Shown: piece by piece, positions 41,813 to 49,886 of the stretch
Numbering within the stretch: the stretch's first letter is position 1
Layout: each line of letters starts with the position of its first letter
Assembly: GCA_050184225.1 (NCBI GenBank)
Contig: JBFXAN010000003.1
Coordinates: 1 to 64,000 of the forward strand
Direction: 5' to 3'
DNA from: JBFXAN01 sp050184225
GTDB taxonomy: Bacteria > Chloroflexota > Dehalococcoidia > CAUJGQ01
Length of the DNA stretch: 64,000 bases
Program-made: the position numbers and the translations under genes
The notes under the pieces: generated by a model
Database searches by the model: none
Seen by the model: the letters and a program-made list of their open reading frames with translations, nothing else
Told to the model about the DNA's origin: nothing

Positions 41813-42483
41813 TCAGGTCTGTCGTCCGTCCCGCAGGTAGGTCATCTGCGCCTCGGCCTCGGGGCGCAGTTCGCGCGTAGGAGAAGACCTCGCGGTAGTA
41901 CGAGGCGGCGGTGGCCCTGTCGCGCTTGAGCTGCCGCCAGATGAGCACGTCCTCTAGCACGTCGCGCAGGTCCGCTCTGGAGGCCCAGCCTGCCTTGAAC
42001 GCGACCCGGCCGGTGTGGTCGATCCATCCAGCTCATGTTCGGCATGCCGCCCCACACGCGATGCACGTCGCCGTCCAGGCTAACCTCCAGGATCGTGCGC
42101 GGCGTGCGCCACTTCTCCTGGAGGTCGCGGGCGTGTCGGAACTTCTGCTCGTAGCTGGTGTGCGCCGGGTGGTCCGGGAAGGTATCGGGGTGTGCCTCGC
42201 GGACGTAGACGAAGAGGAAGTGCGCCCGGCCGGCGTATTCGCGGGCGAGGTCATCCATCAGCGGAAACTCCGCCTGGCTGGGCGGTCAGGTGATGGAGCC
42301 GAAGTCGATCACTACTGGTATCCCTCGCAAGCGTGAAAGCGTCACGGCACCGCTGTCCAGCGACGGCAGCGTGAAGTCTGGAGCGGGGTCGCCCGCGTGG
42401 GTGATCGTCTTCAAGTACGCGGCCTCGGCCACGGATGGGCTCCACACGGCGTAGTTGTATTCACGGCCGAAGTAGTCTGACAT
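41813..42483 (-). CDS. deiodinase-like thioredoxin-fold selenoprotein, with UGA at 42288-42286 and two apparent frameshifts
   Basis: From ATG 42483: GDPAPDFTLPSLDSG, IPVVIDFGSIT, UGA (residue 66), PPSQAEFPLMDDLAREYAG, then FLFVYVREAHPDTFP and RTPRTILEVSLDGDVHRVWG. FGSxTU is the hallmark of iodothyronine deiodinases and their bacterial relatives. After GGMPNMSWM homology jumps by one base (extra base near 42024) to IDHTGRVAFKAGWASRADL and DVLIWRQLKRDRATAASYYR, and again near 41874 to ELRPEAEAQMTYLRDGRQT, ending at 41813. Removing one base at each point makes the length divisible by three (222 aa). The indels may be assembly errors or real decay. SECIS-like hairpin at 42261-42273. Confidence 0.75.
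42261..42273 (-). promoter_or_regulatory. SECIS-like hairpin after UGA 42286
   Basis: Stem GCGGA/UCCGC (5 bp, extendable by a G-U pair) with a GUU loop at +18 to +20 from the UGA. Confidence 0.6.
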
Positions 42484-42525
42484 CTTGCTCTCCGCTCCCA
42501 GGATAAACCGGCGCGCCGTGAGGGC

Positions 42526-42554
42526 AGCGTAGGGATGGCCGCGACCGCCGTCAA
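42526..42554 (-). promoter_or_regulatory. housekeeping-type promoter for the deiodinase-like/peroxiredoxin operon
   Basis: Minus strand TTGACG (42554-42549) and TACGCT (42531-42526) with a 17-bp spacer, about 36 nt from the start codon at 42483. No GTAN8TAC box is present here. Confidence 0.6.
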
Positions 42555-42580
42555 GGACTCGCTCGCGAGCACCCCGCGCC

Positions 42581-43243
42581 TCAGCTTACCCGCTCGGCCC
42601 GGACGATGCGGCGGTGTGAGTAGTCCTGCGCGCGCCGGTCAAACTTGCCCTCGCAGGTGATGAACGTGAGCGAGTCCCGTTCCGTCCTCCCCACGATCTC
42701 CGCCACCGGCGCCTTCGTCGACTCGTACGTCGTCGTGCTCACCACCCGGTACATCATCTCCATGCCGTCAGATAGCTTCAGCATGATCTCGTCGCCGTCC
42801 TTGAGTTCCTTGAGCCGACCGAAGGGACCGAGCTCACCGGTGTACCAGTCGACGTGACCGGAGAAGACCGCATTGCCGCCGAAGCCAGGAAACTCGGAGA
42901 AGTCGTACCAGGCGACGGCATTCTTGCCGCTGGGATCTTCCATTGCGCCGCGGCCGTCGACCCCCTTTACTTCCACAGGGGCGTCGACCTTCACGCTCGG
43001 CACGACTACCCGCTCCAGCAGCACACCAGCCGGCGGCGGCGGCGCCAGATCAGTCGGCGTCGCGGGAGTCTCCGCCGCGACGGGCGGACTCTCGCGCGCG
43101 GTGGAAGCGGCGACAGTGGGCAGGATCGAGGTCGAGCCGGTCTGGTCCGAGCCCTTCGTCGCGTCTGTGCCACCGCAGGCGACGAGGACGAGCATCATCG
43201 CCAGAAGCGCCGCGGAGAATCCCGCTCGAAGCACGATTTGCAT
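42581..43243 (-). CDS. class F-type sortase
   Basis: This 220-aa protein starts at ATG 43243. A lipoprotein signal (LLAMMLVLVACGG) and a Thr/Pro-rich linker precede the sortase fold: ERVVVPSVKVDAPVEVKGV, the catalytic His in AVFSGHVDWYTGELGPFG, the nucleophile in LTFITCEGKFD and the Arg in YSHRRIVRAE. Class E/F sortases are usual in Gram-positive and Chloroflexota genomes that lack clear housekeeping sortase substrates nearby. No LPxTG protein was seen in the window. It attaches or processes surface proteins outside the membrane. Confidence 0.85.
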   Translation of the reverse strand: MQIVLRAGFSAALLAMMLVLVACGGTDATKGSDQTGSTSILPTVAASTARESPPVAAETPATPTDLAPPPPAGVLLERVVVPSVKVDAPVEVKGVDGRGAMEDPSGKNAVAWYDFSEFPGFGGNAVFSGHVDWYTGELGPFGRLKELKDGDEIMLKLSDGMEMMYRVVSTTTYESTKAPVAEIVGRTERDSLTFITCEGKFDRRAQDYSHRRIVRAERVS

Positions 43244-43378
43244 ACCGATGTCACCTCATGATGGAGTGCGGTCGGCGCCGGTCCGCCGCACGAACGTGAA
43301 CGGGTGCAGCGTGCCGTGATCTGACCGAGGTCTGCCCTGCCGGGAGCAAATTCGCCGGACGGACGCAATCGCATCGGC

Positions 43379-43789
43379 TCAACGCCGTCGCCGCCACCAC
43401 CGTCTGGCGGGAGCCGGCGCAGCGTCCGTCGCGTCTCCTCTGTGTTGCTCATCTCCGGGCTGGTCGAGTGCCGCCGCTACGGTCGCGGTGCGGATGTAGC
43501 CATGAGACGCAGACCAGATGGCGCGGCCATCGTGCAGGACGAGAACTTGTGGCGACTCGTGGTGGACACCTGTGCGCTGCTCGACAGCGCGCGAGAGGTC
43601 GCGGCCAACCGCTACGTCGATCAGCGCGACCCGCTGTCCGAGTTGTGTGAGCTCGCCGTAAGCGGCGTCACTGATCGGGCAATACGGATCATGGAGAAAC
43701 AGCAGGACCGCGCCGTCCGCAGACCGTGCGAACTCGTGATCCAGCGCGGTGAGATCGGGTACGGGGTCGAAGATCGTAGCAGCGGTCAT
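43379..43789 (-). CDS. BrxC/YtxJ-like monothiol bacilliredoxin
   Basis: This 136-aa protein starts at ATG 43789 with GAGGGAG just upstream. The core reads VLLFLHDPYCPISDAAYGEL, where the single Cys is followed by the Pro-Ile-Ser of the YtxJ family, then VALIDVAVGRDLSRAVEQRT and GVHHESPQVLVLHDGRAIW. YtxJ/BrxC proteins reverse bacillithiol mixed disulfides, so the host may use bacillithiol. The C-terminal 25 residues are a basic low-complexity tail. Box D lies directly upstream. Confidence 0.8.
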   Translation of the reverse strand: MTAATIFDPVPDLTALDHEFARSADGAVLLFLHDPYCPISDAAYGELTQLGQRVALIDVAVGRDLSRAVEQRTGVHHESPQVLVLHDGRAIWSASHGYIRTATVAAALDQPGDEQHRGDATDAAPAPARRWWRRRR

Positions 43790-43844
43790 GGCTCCCTCGC
43801 GGTGGTCGTCTCGGTACACGCTCGCACGCTGTGCACGCGCAAAC

Positions 43845-43860
43845 TGTAATCACCGTTACG
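43845..43860 (-). promoter_or_regulatory. GTAN8TAC box D
   Basis: TGTAATCACCGTTACG (plus strand), 56 bp upstream of the BrxC-like start. The nearest minus-strand -10 candidate, TGTACC (43818-43813), is 27 bp away, longer than for the other boxes. Confidence 0.5.
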
Positions 43861-43956
43861 GTGTCGTGTGTGCACTCACTCTCTGGTACTGCGGCGGGAG
43901 GTCATGTGGTCGCAGCACGCAACCGATGGCTGAGTAGTGTGGTCCATTGGCTGGTT

Positions 43957-44259
43957 CTATCGACGCACGTCTGCACCGCGCGCCGCGGCAAGTGTCTCAA
44001 CCGCGCCGACGACCCACGCGACGCCGTAGGTGAACAGCACCGTCGCGAGGATACCGGCCGTCAGGTCCGCATGGAAAAGGTGGTCGCCTTGGTTGACGGC
44101 CACAACAACGGTCCCCAAGGCGAGGGCGATGTTGCGTGCCTGTTGCTGCACCAGCGGATGCCAGAGGGCGTGACGGCAACAGCGACTTTCACCATCGGAG
44201 AACCGGTTTTGAGATCTTCCCTGCCGCCGGAAAACCGCGCAGGTGGTGATGGTGCCCAT
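43957..44259 (-). CDS. nrtS: NrtS-like nitrate/nitrite transporter
   Basis: This 100-aa protein starts at ATG 44259 with GGAG 12 nt upstream. It has HALWHPLVQQQARNIALALG, TVVVAVNQGDHLFHAD and ATVLFTYGVAWVVGAVETL, the same two-helix pattern as the 40671 gene but without that gene's long tail. It follows the HPP-family gene by 68 nt on the same strand, so the two may be co-transcribed from box E. Both HPP and NrtS families have members shown to move nitrite or nitrate. Confidence 0.7.
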   Translation of the reverse strand: MGTITTCAVFRRQGRSQNRFSDGESRCCRHALWHPLVQQQARNIALALGTVVVAVNQGDHLFHADLTAGILATVLFTYGVAWVVGAVETLAAARGADVRR

Positions 44260-44327
44260 TGCTCAACCGTTCTCCATATCATTGGGAGACGGAGCAGCCT
44301 GCCTCCTTGCAAATAGTTCCGCCACCA

Positions 44328-45383
44328 TCAGGAATCCAACGCCTCCCGGCGGGTGGTGCCCTCGCGCGGTCGCGCGCGGAGCCACAGCCGCTCCGGCGCT
44401 AAGCGAACGAACCGCCCGCCCAGATGCTGCTGCACCAGGCCGTATGCGCGATACGAGCCCGCGGCGAGACTTGCCCCGACGCCGACCGAGAGGAGATACA
44501 ACCACGTTGGGTCGGGCATCACAAAGGGCAAGAGGCCAATGGCAAGGGCGGGTGGAGTGTGAAGCCGCATGATGCGCAGCAACCTCAACCCGCCGATCAC
44601 GGTTATGACGACGGCCCAGGGCGTGAGCCCGACCGTACTGCGCATGACCAAGCCAATGGCCGCGGTGCCCAGGCAGGTCACGATCATCCGACCTGGTCGG
44701 TGTCGCCAAGGGCAGCCCTAGTCGTGGCACGCCTCAAAGGCAAGCACCACCAGCGGCGGGACGAGCAAGAGCCGCTGGTCCGTACCCATGACGAGCACGC
44801 CCAGCACGGTGGCAAACAGCACGATCCACCCGCGTAGCAGCAGGGCATCCCCGAGCCACGAGCAGATCGGCAGCGGCTGCTCTCTTGCTGCGCACGGATC
44901 TACCCGGCTCGCCCGGTCTTGGGTACCCGATGGATCACCCTCCACCTGCTCTGACGCGATCAGGGAGGAATCACCACGTTCCCTCGCTCCCGCAGCGCCG
45001 ACGCGACGGACGTAGAGGGCGTGGCCACCAAGCAGGACGCCGGCGCCGTAGACAATGCCGACGGGGTAGAGTGGCGACTCGACGTGCAAGACCACAGCCA
45101 GCAGCCCCGCCGACAGGGCGGGGGTCGCCGCAGAGCGCAAGACGGCGAAGAGCGCCATCGACCCGACGACCGTCACAGCGACCGCGAGCGGAGAGAAGCC
45201 CAGGAAGTGACCGATGATGACGCCCAGCGCTCCGGTTGCGGTCGGGCTGATGGCCACGGCCAACGGCTTGCGCGCCCATCGACCGGCCGGGTGTGCGAAT
45301 AGTTCGAAGCTGAGCGCAGCCAATTCGGGGAAGAGAACGAACCACAGCGGCGTCGCCAGCGCGCTGACGGCGATGATGGTCAT
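44328..45383 (-). pseudogene. HPP-family membrane protein split by an in-frame UAG
   Basis: The frame from ATG 45383 encodes membrane helices of the HPP family (LFPELAALSFELFAHPAGRW, ISPTATGALGVIIGHFLGFS, YGAGVLLGGHALYVRR), then a second unit ending LLLVPPLVVLAFEACHD at UAG 44720-44718. The same frame continues past the stop with CPWRHRPGRMIVTCLGTAA, TPWAVVITVIGGLRLLRIMR and LLPFVMPDPTWLYLLSVG, the expected remaining helices, to a stop at 44328. The UAG is therefore probably a nonsense mutation, unless two separate halves are made (ATG 44687). Upstream of 45383 the frame reads further hydrophobic residues back to a UGA, so the true start is unclear. Chloroplast HPP proteins transport nitrite. 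Confidence 0.65.
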
Positions 45384-45657
45384 GGTGGCCGTGGTGGCCG
45401 TGGTGGCCGCGGCGACCAGGACAACCCACGGCAGCGGCCGCGGTCAGGTCAAGGAGAACCTCATGAATGGGTGCCTCGTGCTTGGGGATGAGCCCATCGT
45501 GGGCGCCGGTCGTGCAGCCGCTGGGTTGGCCTGCGGACCTCGATGGCGGACACCCGAGCCGCGCTCCAACTCAGCCAGACCCACGAGGAGGAATGAGCTT
45601 AATGATCAAGATAGATGGGACGGCGTGCGGTCCGTGTACGCGTGGTCTGCTCAGAGG

Positions 45658-45700
45658 AAAATATGCTTGCGCACTTCAGTGGTATGTAATCGCGAATACA
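45658..45700 (-). promoter_or_regulatory. GTAN8TAC box E with -10
   Basis: Box TGTAATCGCGAATACA (45685-45700, plus strand) and, reading minus, -10 TATTTT (45663-45658) 22 bp after the box: centre at -41.5. It points toward the HPP and NrtS genes. Confidence 0.7.
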
Positions 45701-45855
45701 ATGCTGCGACTGCGGCAAGAGGTCGGCCGCTCAGGTCGTGCGCACCGCTATTGGCATGTCCGGCATGAAGCTGCCAGCCGTCGAGGCGGCCTCGATGAGA
45801 TCTCTCTCATAGCCGGTGACTAGCATCGAGGCCTCACGCCATCTGTTGTCGCCTT

Positions 45856-45898
45856 TGTACGCACGATTACAGCTTGGTCAACCGCAGCGCACTAGCCT
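45856..45898 (+). promoter_or_regulatory. GTAN8TAC box F with -10
   Basis: Box TGTACGCACGATTACA (45856-45871) and -10 TAGCCT (45893-45898), 22 bp apart, centre at -41.5. It drives the membrane protein at 45929 and probably the CMD selenoprotein behind it. Confidence 0.7.
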
Positions 45899-45928
45899 GA
45901 GGTCAGAACACACACGTGGAGGAAAACA

Positions 45929-46474
45929 ATGCACGGGCAGATGATGGGAGGTGCTCGGATCGGCGGCGCGCTGCAGAGCCCGAGCCTGGTATGGCTGACG
46001 AAAGCCGCAATTGCGGGTGTGGTCGCGGGTATCGCAATGGCGATGGTCGCCATGGTGATCGCCGCGATCGCCGACGATGGCCTCTGGGCACCGCCGCGGG
46101 CGGTCACCGGGATGTCCTTCGGTGAGCAGCACGCCGGCAGCGGCTTCGCTCTCGGGCCGGTGGTCGTCGGCATGGCGCTGCACATGATGCTTTCGGCCGT
46201 GTTCGGCGTTGTCTACGCGCTACTCGTCGGGCTGGCGACGCGCGCGCTGGCAATCGGGCCGCAGATCGTGGCCGGCATGGCCTGGGGCTTGGTGCTGTGG
46301 GCGGTGAACACGTTCCTCATCGCGCCGGTGCTGCCGGGCGGGGAGCTGATGACGGAGGCGATGCCGGCCTGGAGCTGGCTGGTGGTGCATCTGCTGTTCG
46401 GCGCGATGCTCGGTCTGATCTACGCGGCCTGGCGTCGGGGAACGACGACGCTTAGCACCAGCGCAGCGGGATGA
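45929..46474 (+). CDS. membrane protein of unknown function
   Basis: This 181-aa protein starts at ATG 45929 behind GTGGAGG. It has four membrane helices (about 25-48, 78-105, 112-133 and 148-168) with FGEQHAGSGFALGPVVVGMA and LMTEAMPAWSWLVVHLLFG between them; similar proteins in other genomes are annotated only as hypothetical membrane proteins. It is under box F and 47 nt before the CMD selenoprotein, so the two are likely one operon. Confidence 0.7.
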   Translation: MHGQMMGGARIGGALQSPSLVWLTKAAIAGVVAGIAMAMVAMVIAAIADDGLWAPPRAVTGMSFGEQHAGSGFALGPVVVGMALHMMLSAVFGVVYALLVGLATRALAIGPQIVAGMAWGLVLWAVNTFLIAPVLPGGELMTEAMPAWSWLVVHLLFGAMLGLIYAAWRRGTTTLSTSAAG

Positions 46475-46521
46475 TGAGCTACCAGATACCATACCTGTGA
46501 CTCAGCCAGAGGAGGATCCCC

Positions 46522-47394
46522 ATGCCCACCCTCCGCTTCCGCCGCATGGACGAGATTCCGCCCGAGGACCAGCACCATCTTGCGTTCCTCCGCTCTCGCG
46601 TCAAGGGCGACCAGCCGATCGGCGGCATCTATGGCGCCCAGGCACACTGGCCGGCGTATCTCGGCGCCAACCACCGGGAGGCGCTGGCTAGCTACCAGTA
46701 CCAGGGGGCGCTACCCCAGATCGCCAAGGAGGCGATGCACGTCGCGGTCAGCATGACCAATGGATGCCACTTCTGACTGAGCACCCACACCAGCGCCGTG
46801 CTGCGCCTGGGCATTAGCGAGCGGGGGATCACCGAGATCCTGGCCATCGCCGAGCACGTCAACAGCCTCTCCGCGCTCGCCGACGGCTTCCGTCTGCCAC
46901 CCGATGTGCCGCACCCCTCTGACACGTCCACTTCGCTGGTCGCGCCGCTGCCTGGTGGTGAGGATGGGCCGGCCACCGAGACGCTGTCCGAGATCCAGGC
47001 GTGGGTGGGCGAGTGTCTCGGCATCGCCCATGTGCCGGCCATCTGGCGGGTGATCGCCCGCCACCCGAAGTTCCTGGCGGCGGAGTGGGCCAAACACCAG
47101 CTCGTCTTCAGCGACGGCGAGATCTCGCTCGGCCCGAAGCTGTGCGCGGCGCTGGCGGTGGCGATGAACAAGCACAGCGCCTACTGGACGGCGTATCTCA
47201 ATCCCTGGGTGCGCGGGGCGATGGGCCTGGATGACGCCACGATGGTGGAGCTCGGCGCGGCCGTGGTGCACTACGTCTCGTTCAATACGATCGCCCACGG
47301 CATGATGCTGGAGGCGCCGTTCGAGGACATGACCGCGGCCGACTTCCAGCCCGGCGGCCGCTTCGCCAGCACGCCCGGTCCGGGCAGCGGGTGA
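46522..47394 (+). CDS. two-domain AhpD/CMD-like selenoprotein (in-frame UGA at 46774)
   Basis: This 290-aa product is proposed with selenocysteine 85. From ATG 46522 the first CMD unit has WPAYLGANHREALASYQYQG, IAKEAMHVAVSMTNGCHF, UGA, LSTHTSAVLRLGISERG: CxxU replaces the usual CxxC, with the His four residues on. The second CMD-like unit (LCAALAVAMNKHSAYWTAYL, LGAAVVHYVSFNTIAHGM) has no Cys pair and is probably structural. A linker of about 60 residues joins them. SECIS-like stem at 46791-46803. It probably acts as a peroxidase or peroxiredoxin partner. Confidence 0.85.
46791..46803 (+). promoter_or_regulatory. SECIS-like hairpin after UGA 46774
   Basis: 4-bp stem CAGC/GCUG with loop GCCGU, starting 15 nt after the UGA; weaker than the other candidates. 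Confidence 0.45.
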
Positions 47395-47450
47395 GAGGAT
47401 GGCGGAGGAGGACGACCTGGAGAATACGCCGCCTGACGGGGAGGGGGACG

Positions 47451-48194
47451 CTACTGCTCGGCGAGCCGGCGCAGGCTATTAGGATCGAGGATACGGATGC
47501 GGAGGCGATGCAGGTCGATCAGGCCCCGCGCCCGGAACTCGTTGAGGATCTTGGTGGTGGTTTCGCGGTAGGCGCCGATCAACTCCGCGAGATCCTGGTG
47601 GGTGACGCCGGCGATTTCGGCCCCGTCCGGGCCGGCGAGCCGCAGCAGCGTCTCGGCGAGGCGCGCCGGGACACCCTTGAAGGCGAGCGTCTCCAGCCGC
47701 TCCTCGGCGGACTCCAAGCGTGCCGCGAGCGTCTCCACCAGCCGCAACGCCACTTGTGGGTGGGTGGCGAGGATGTACTCCAGGTCGGCGCGACTCATCA
47801 CGCAGAGCGTGCAGTCCGTCGCTGCTTCGGCGAAGCTGCCGCGCATTCCCTGGCCGATCAGGGACATCTCGCCGAAGATCGTGCCCGGCCCGATCGTCTC
47901 TGTGATCAGCTTGCGTCCGTCGGCGGTGACGCGGTAGACGTTCACCCGTCCCTGCTTGAGCACGAACAGCACCTCGCCGGTCTCGCCGGGCGTGTAGAAG
48001 ACGCGACCGCGCTGGCAGGTCGTCATCGACGTCATGCGGTCCAGCTCGACCATGTCCTCAGCGGTCAGATCACGGAAGACGTCGGTTTGCGAGAGGTAGC
48101 CGATCTTGGCTGACGCGGCGATCGGAGCACCGACTGACGGCGGTGTACCAGGGCCCGGTGGACGTCGAAGGAGGCTGCCAAGGAACCGCGTCAC
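47451..48194 (-). CDS. Crp/Fnr-family transcription activator
   Basis: This 247-aa protein starts at GTG 48194, overlapping the upstream stop (GTGA). The cyclic-nucleotide-binding fold is clear (GRVFYTPGETGEVLFVLKQG, TIFGEMSLIGQGMRGSFAEA), followed by the dimer helix LVETLAARLESAEERLETLA and the HTH VTHQDLAELIGAYRETTTKI. The recognition helix has Arg-Glu-Thr-Thr at the positions where Crp has Arg-Glu-Thr-Val, fitting a half-site with G and A/T such as GTA. There is no N-terminal Fe-S Cys cluster as in Fnr; a few Cys (TTCQRG, DCTLCV) could sense redox state. It is the best candidate to bind the ten GTAN8TAC boxes. Confidence 0.88.
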   Translation of the reverse strand: MTRFLGSLLRRPPGPGTPPSVGAPIAASAKIGYLSQTDVFRDLTAEDMVELDRMTSMTTCQRGRVFYTPGETGEVLFVLKQGRVNVYRVTADGRKLITETIGPGTIFGEMSLIGQGMRGSFAEAATDCTLCVMSRADLEYILATHPQVALRLVETLAARLESAEERLETLAFKGVPARLAETLLRLAGPDGAEIAGVTHQDLAELIGAYRETTTKILNEFRARGLIDLHRLRIRILDPNSLRRLAEQ

Positions 48195-48487
48195 GGCACA
48201 CTACCCCCTAGCTCAGTCAATCCGGGTCCGGCACCCAGCTTTCGCATGAGCTCCACGGGTCGTGGGTTCCCGAGCGAGAGCACTTCCCCATCCAGCAGGA
48301 AGGTCGGCACGGCGAAGACCGCCTCCGGCGGCTCGATGTGCTGTTCGGAGAGGTTGACGATTTCGACGCGGACCGTCGGGAAACGTCCGCGCACCTGCTC
48401 CGCCAGCGCGATCGCCCGACGGCAACCGCTACAGCCGTTCTCGACAAATACTTGAAGGAGAGCCATCAGCCACGTCCGCGTAGACAT
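48191..48487 (-). CDS. small thioredoxin/glutaredoxin-fold protein
   Basis: This 98-aa protein starts at ATG 48487 with AGGAGG upstream. It has LLQVFVENGCSGCRRAIALA (CSGC redox motif), VRVEIVNLSEQHIEPPEAVF and AVPTFLLDGEVLSLG with the cis-Pro, so a glutaredoxin-like fold with thioredoxin-type CxxC. It immediately precedes and overlaps the Crp/Fnr gene, so it may adjust that regulator's thiol state. Box G lies 41 bp upstream of its start. Confidence 0.8.
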   Translation of the reverse strand: MSTRTWLMALLQVFVENGCSGCRRAIALAEQVRGRFPTVRVEIVNLSEQHIEPPEAVFAVPTFLLDGEVLSLGNPRPVELMRKLGAGPGLTELGGSVP

Positions 48488-48527
48488 TCACCTGCCTCCT
48501 ACCTTCGGACAGCGGTCGACTTTTCGC

Positions 48528-48569
48528 CGTAATCAAGATTACATACTGGGTCGAAGTTGGGCGTAGCTT
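48528..48569 (+). promoter_or_regulatory. GTAN8TAC box G with -10
   Basis: Box CGTAATCAAGATTACA (48528-48543) and plus-strand -10 TAGCTT (48564-48569), 21 bp apart. It lies between the redoxin-Crp/Fnr pair (minus) and the DUF3179 gene (plus); it may serve either direction, including autoregulation. Confidence 0.65.
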
Positions 48570-48606
48570 CGTATATGTGGGGGACGCGTCAACGGAGGGC
48601 TTGGTC

Positions 48607-49818
48607 ATGTGCCGACAACGGATTACACGCAGACAGCTTGGCGGAGCGACGCTTCTTTCGGTGGCCGCTCTCGCCGCCGCCTGTACGGGTGGATCGAGCA
48701 AGCCGACCACTGGCGGCAGCGAGAACAGTGTCGGGGTCGCCCCGTCGCCTGGCACCACTGCGCCGGTTGAACGCCTCAGCTTCAGCCAAGCCGACTGGAA
48801 AACCGACTTCTCGCGCCATAGCGTTGCACTCAGCGAGATCTCGTCCGGTGGCCCCGGCAAGGACGGCATCCCCGCAATCGACACGCCCACATTCCTCTCG
48901 CTTGAGCAGGGCGACCGTGCCCACGGGGAGCGCGAGCCCGTGATCGCCTTCGAGCATCAGGGCGACGCCCGCGCCTATCCGCTTTCGATTCTCATCTGGC
49001 ATGAGATCGTCAACGACACCGTCGGTGGTCTGCCGGTCACGGTCACGTTTTGCCCGCTCTGCAACACGGCGATCGCCTTTGACCGCACGCTGGAGGGCCT
49101 GGTCTATGACTTCGGTACGACGGGCAACCTGCGCCACTCGGACCTTGTCATGTACGACCGGCAGACCGAATCCTGGTGGCAACAAGTCACAGGTGAGGCG
49201 ATCGTCGGCGAGCTCACGGGTAGGCGCCTCACCTTCCTACCCGCGACGATCGTCTCCTGGGCGGAGTTCAAATCGGCGCACCCGCAGGGTAAGGTGCTCT
49301 CCTCGGACACCGGCTTCGATCGTGACTACGGAACGAATCCCTACACCGGGTACGATGACGCGGACGAGCCGCCGTTCCTCTTTCGCGGCGACCCGGACGG
49401 CCGCCTGCCACCGAAGGAGCGGGTCGTTACGATATCCCTCGGCGGCGAAGACGTCGCGTACCCTTGGTCGGTGCTGGAGAAGCTGCAGGCGATAAACGAC
49501 AGCGTCGGGGGGCGGCCGGTGGTCGTCTTCTGGCGTGAGGGCACCGTCTCAGCGCTGGATAAGGTCGAGATCGAGCGCTCACGCGATGTTGGCGCCGCTG
49601 CTGTCTTTGCCCCGGTGGTGGATGGCCGCCATCTCACCTTCCGTGCCGCAGACGGTGCCTTCATCGACGGCGAGACCGGCAGCCGCTGGACCCTACTCGG
49701 CAAGGCGACATCCGGCCCCCTAGCGGGCAGGCAGCTTGAGTCGATCGTGAACGCCAATCACTTCTGGTTTGCCTGGGCCGTCTTCAAACCACAGACGCGC
49801 GTCTACCGCGCGCAGTAA
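48607..49818 (+). CDS. DUF3179 family exported lipoprotein
   Basis: This 403-aa protein starts at ATG 48607 with GGAGGG 7 nt upstream. The N-terminus RITRRQLGGATLLSVAALAA ending in AACTGG is a Tat-like lipoprotein signal. The DUF3179 signature is present: DARAYPLSILIWHEIVNDTV, VTVTFCPLCNTAIAFDR (CPLC), NLRHSDLVMYDRQTESWWQQ and a second VVVFWREGTVSALDK unit. DUF3179 proteins are widespread exported proteins of unknown function; the CPLC pair suggests metal or redox binding. Likely driven by box G. Confidence 0.85.
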   Translation: MCRQRITRRQLGGATLLSVAALAAACTGGSSKPTTGGSENSVGVAPSPGTTAPVERLSFSQADWKTDFSRHSVALSEISSGGPGKDGIPAIDTPTFLSLEQGDRAHGEREPVIAFEHQGDARAYPLSILIWHEIVNDTVGGLPVTVTFCPLCNTAIAFDRTLEGLVYDFGTTGNLRHSDLVMYDRQTESWWQQVTGEAIVGELTGRRLTFLPATIVSWAEFKSAHPQGKVLSSDTGFDRDYGTNPYTGYDDADEPPFLFRGDPDGRLPPKERVVTISLGGEDVAYPWSVLEKLQAINDSVGGRPVVVFWREGTVSALDKVEIERSRDVGAAAVFAPVVDGRHLTFRAADGAFIDGETGSRWTLLGKATSGPLAGRQLESIVNANHFWFAWAVFKPQTRVYRAQ

Positions 49819-49886
49819 CGCAAGCGGTCGTCGCGGCCGAGTGCAGCCGTCGGTCCGTGTGGCCTGCTACATCTGCCGGCGCCGAC

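Larger units (their letters stand above)
45384..45928. other. divergent regulatory region with two GTAN8TAC boxes
   Basis: This 545-bp region separates the HPP gene (minus) from a membrane-protein gene (plus) and holds boxes E and F. A plus-strand frame from ATG 45593 (76 codons, with GAGGAGG upstream and CGPC near its start) overlaps box E; I judge it more likely non-coding. The E promoter would give a leader of about 270 nt before HPP. Confidence 0.5.

Noticed and set aside
45426..45470. UGA upstream of the HPP start (MRFSLT, stop, PRPLPWVV) as a selenocysteine
   Set aside because: There is no ribosome-binding site before that ATG, no redox context and no hairpin; the gene also has a UAG, so decay or a wrong start is more likely.
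45593..45823. 76-codon plus-strand frame with GAGGAGG and a CGPC near its start
   Set aside because: It overlaps box E and its -10, and after residue 20 shows no domain or hydrophobic pattern.
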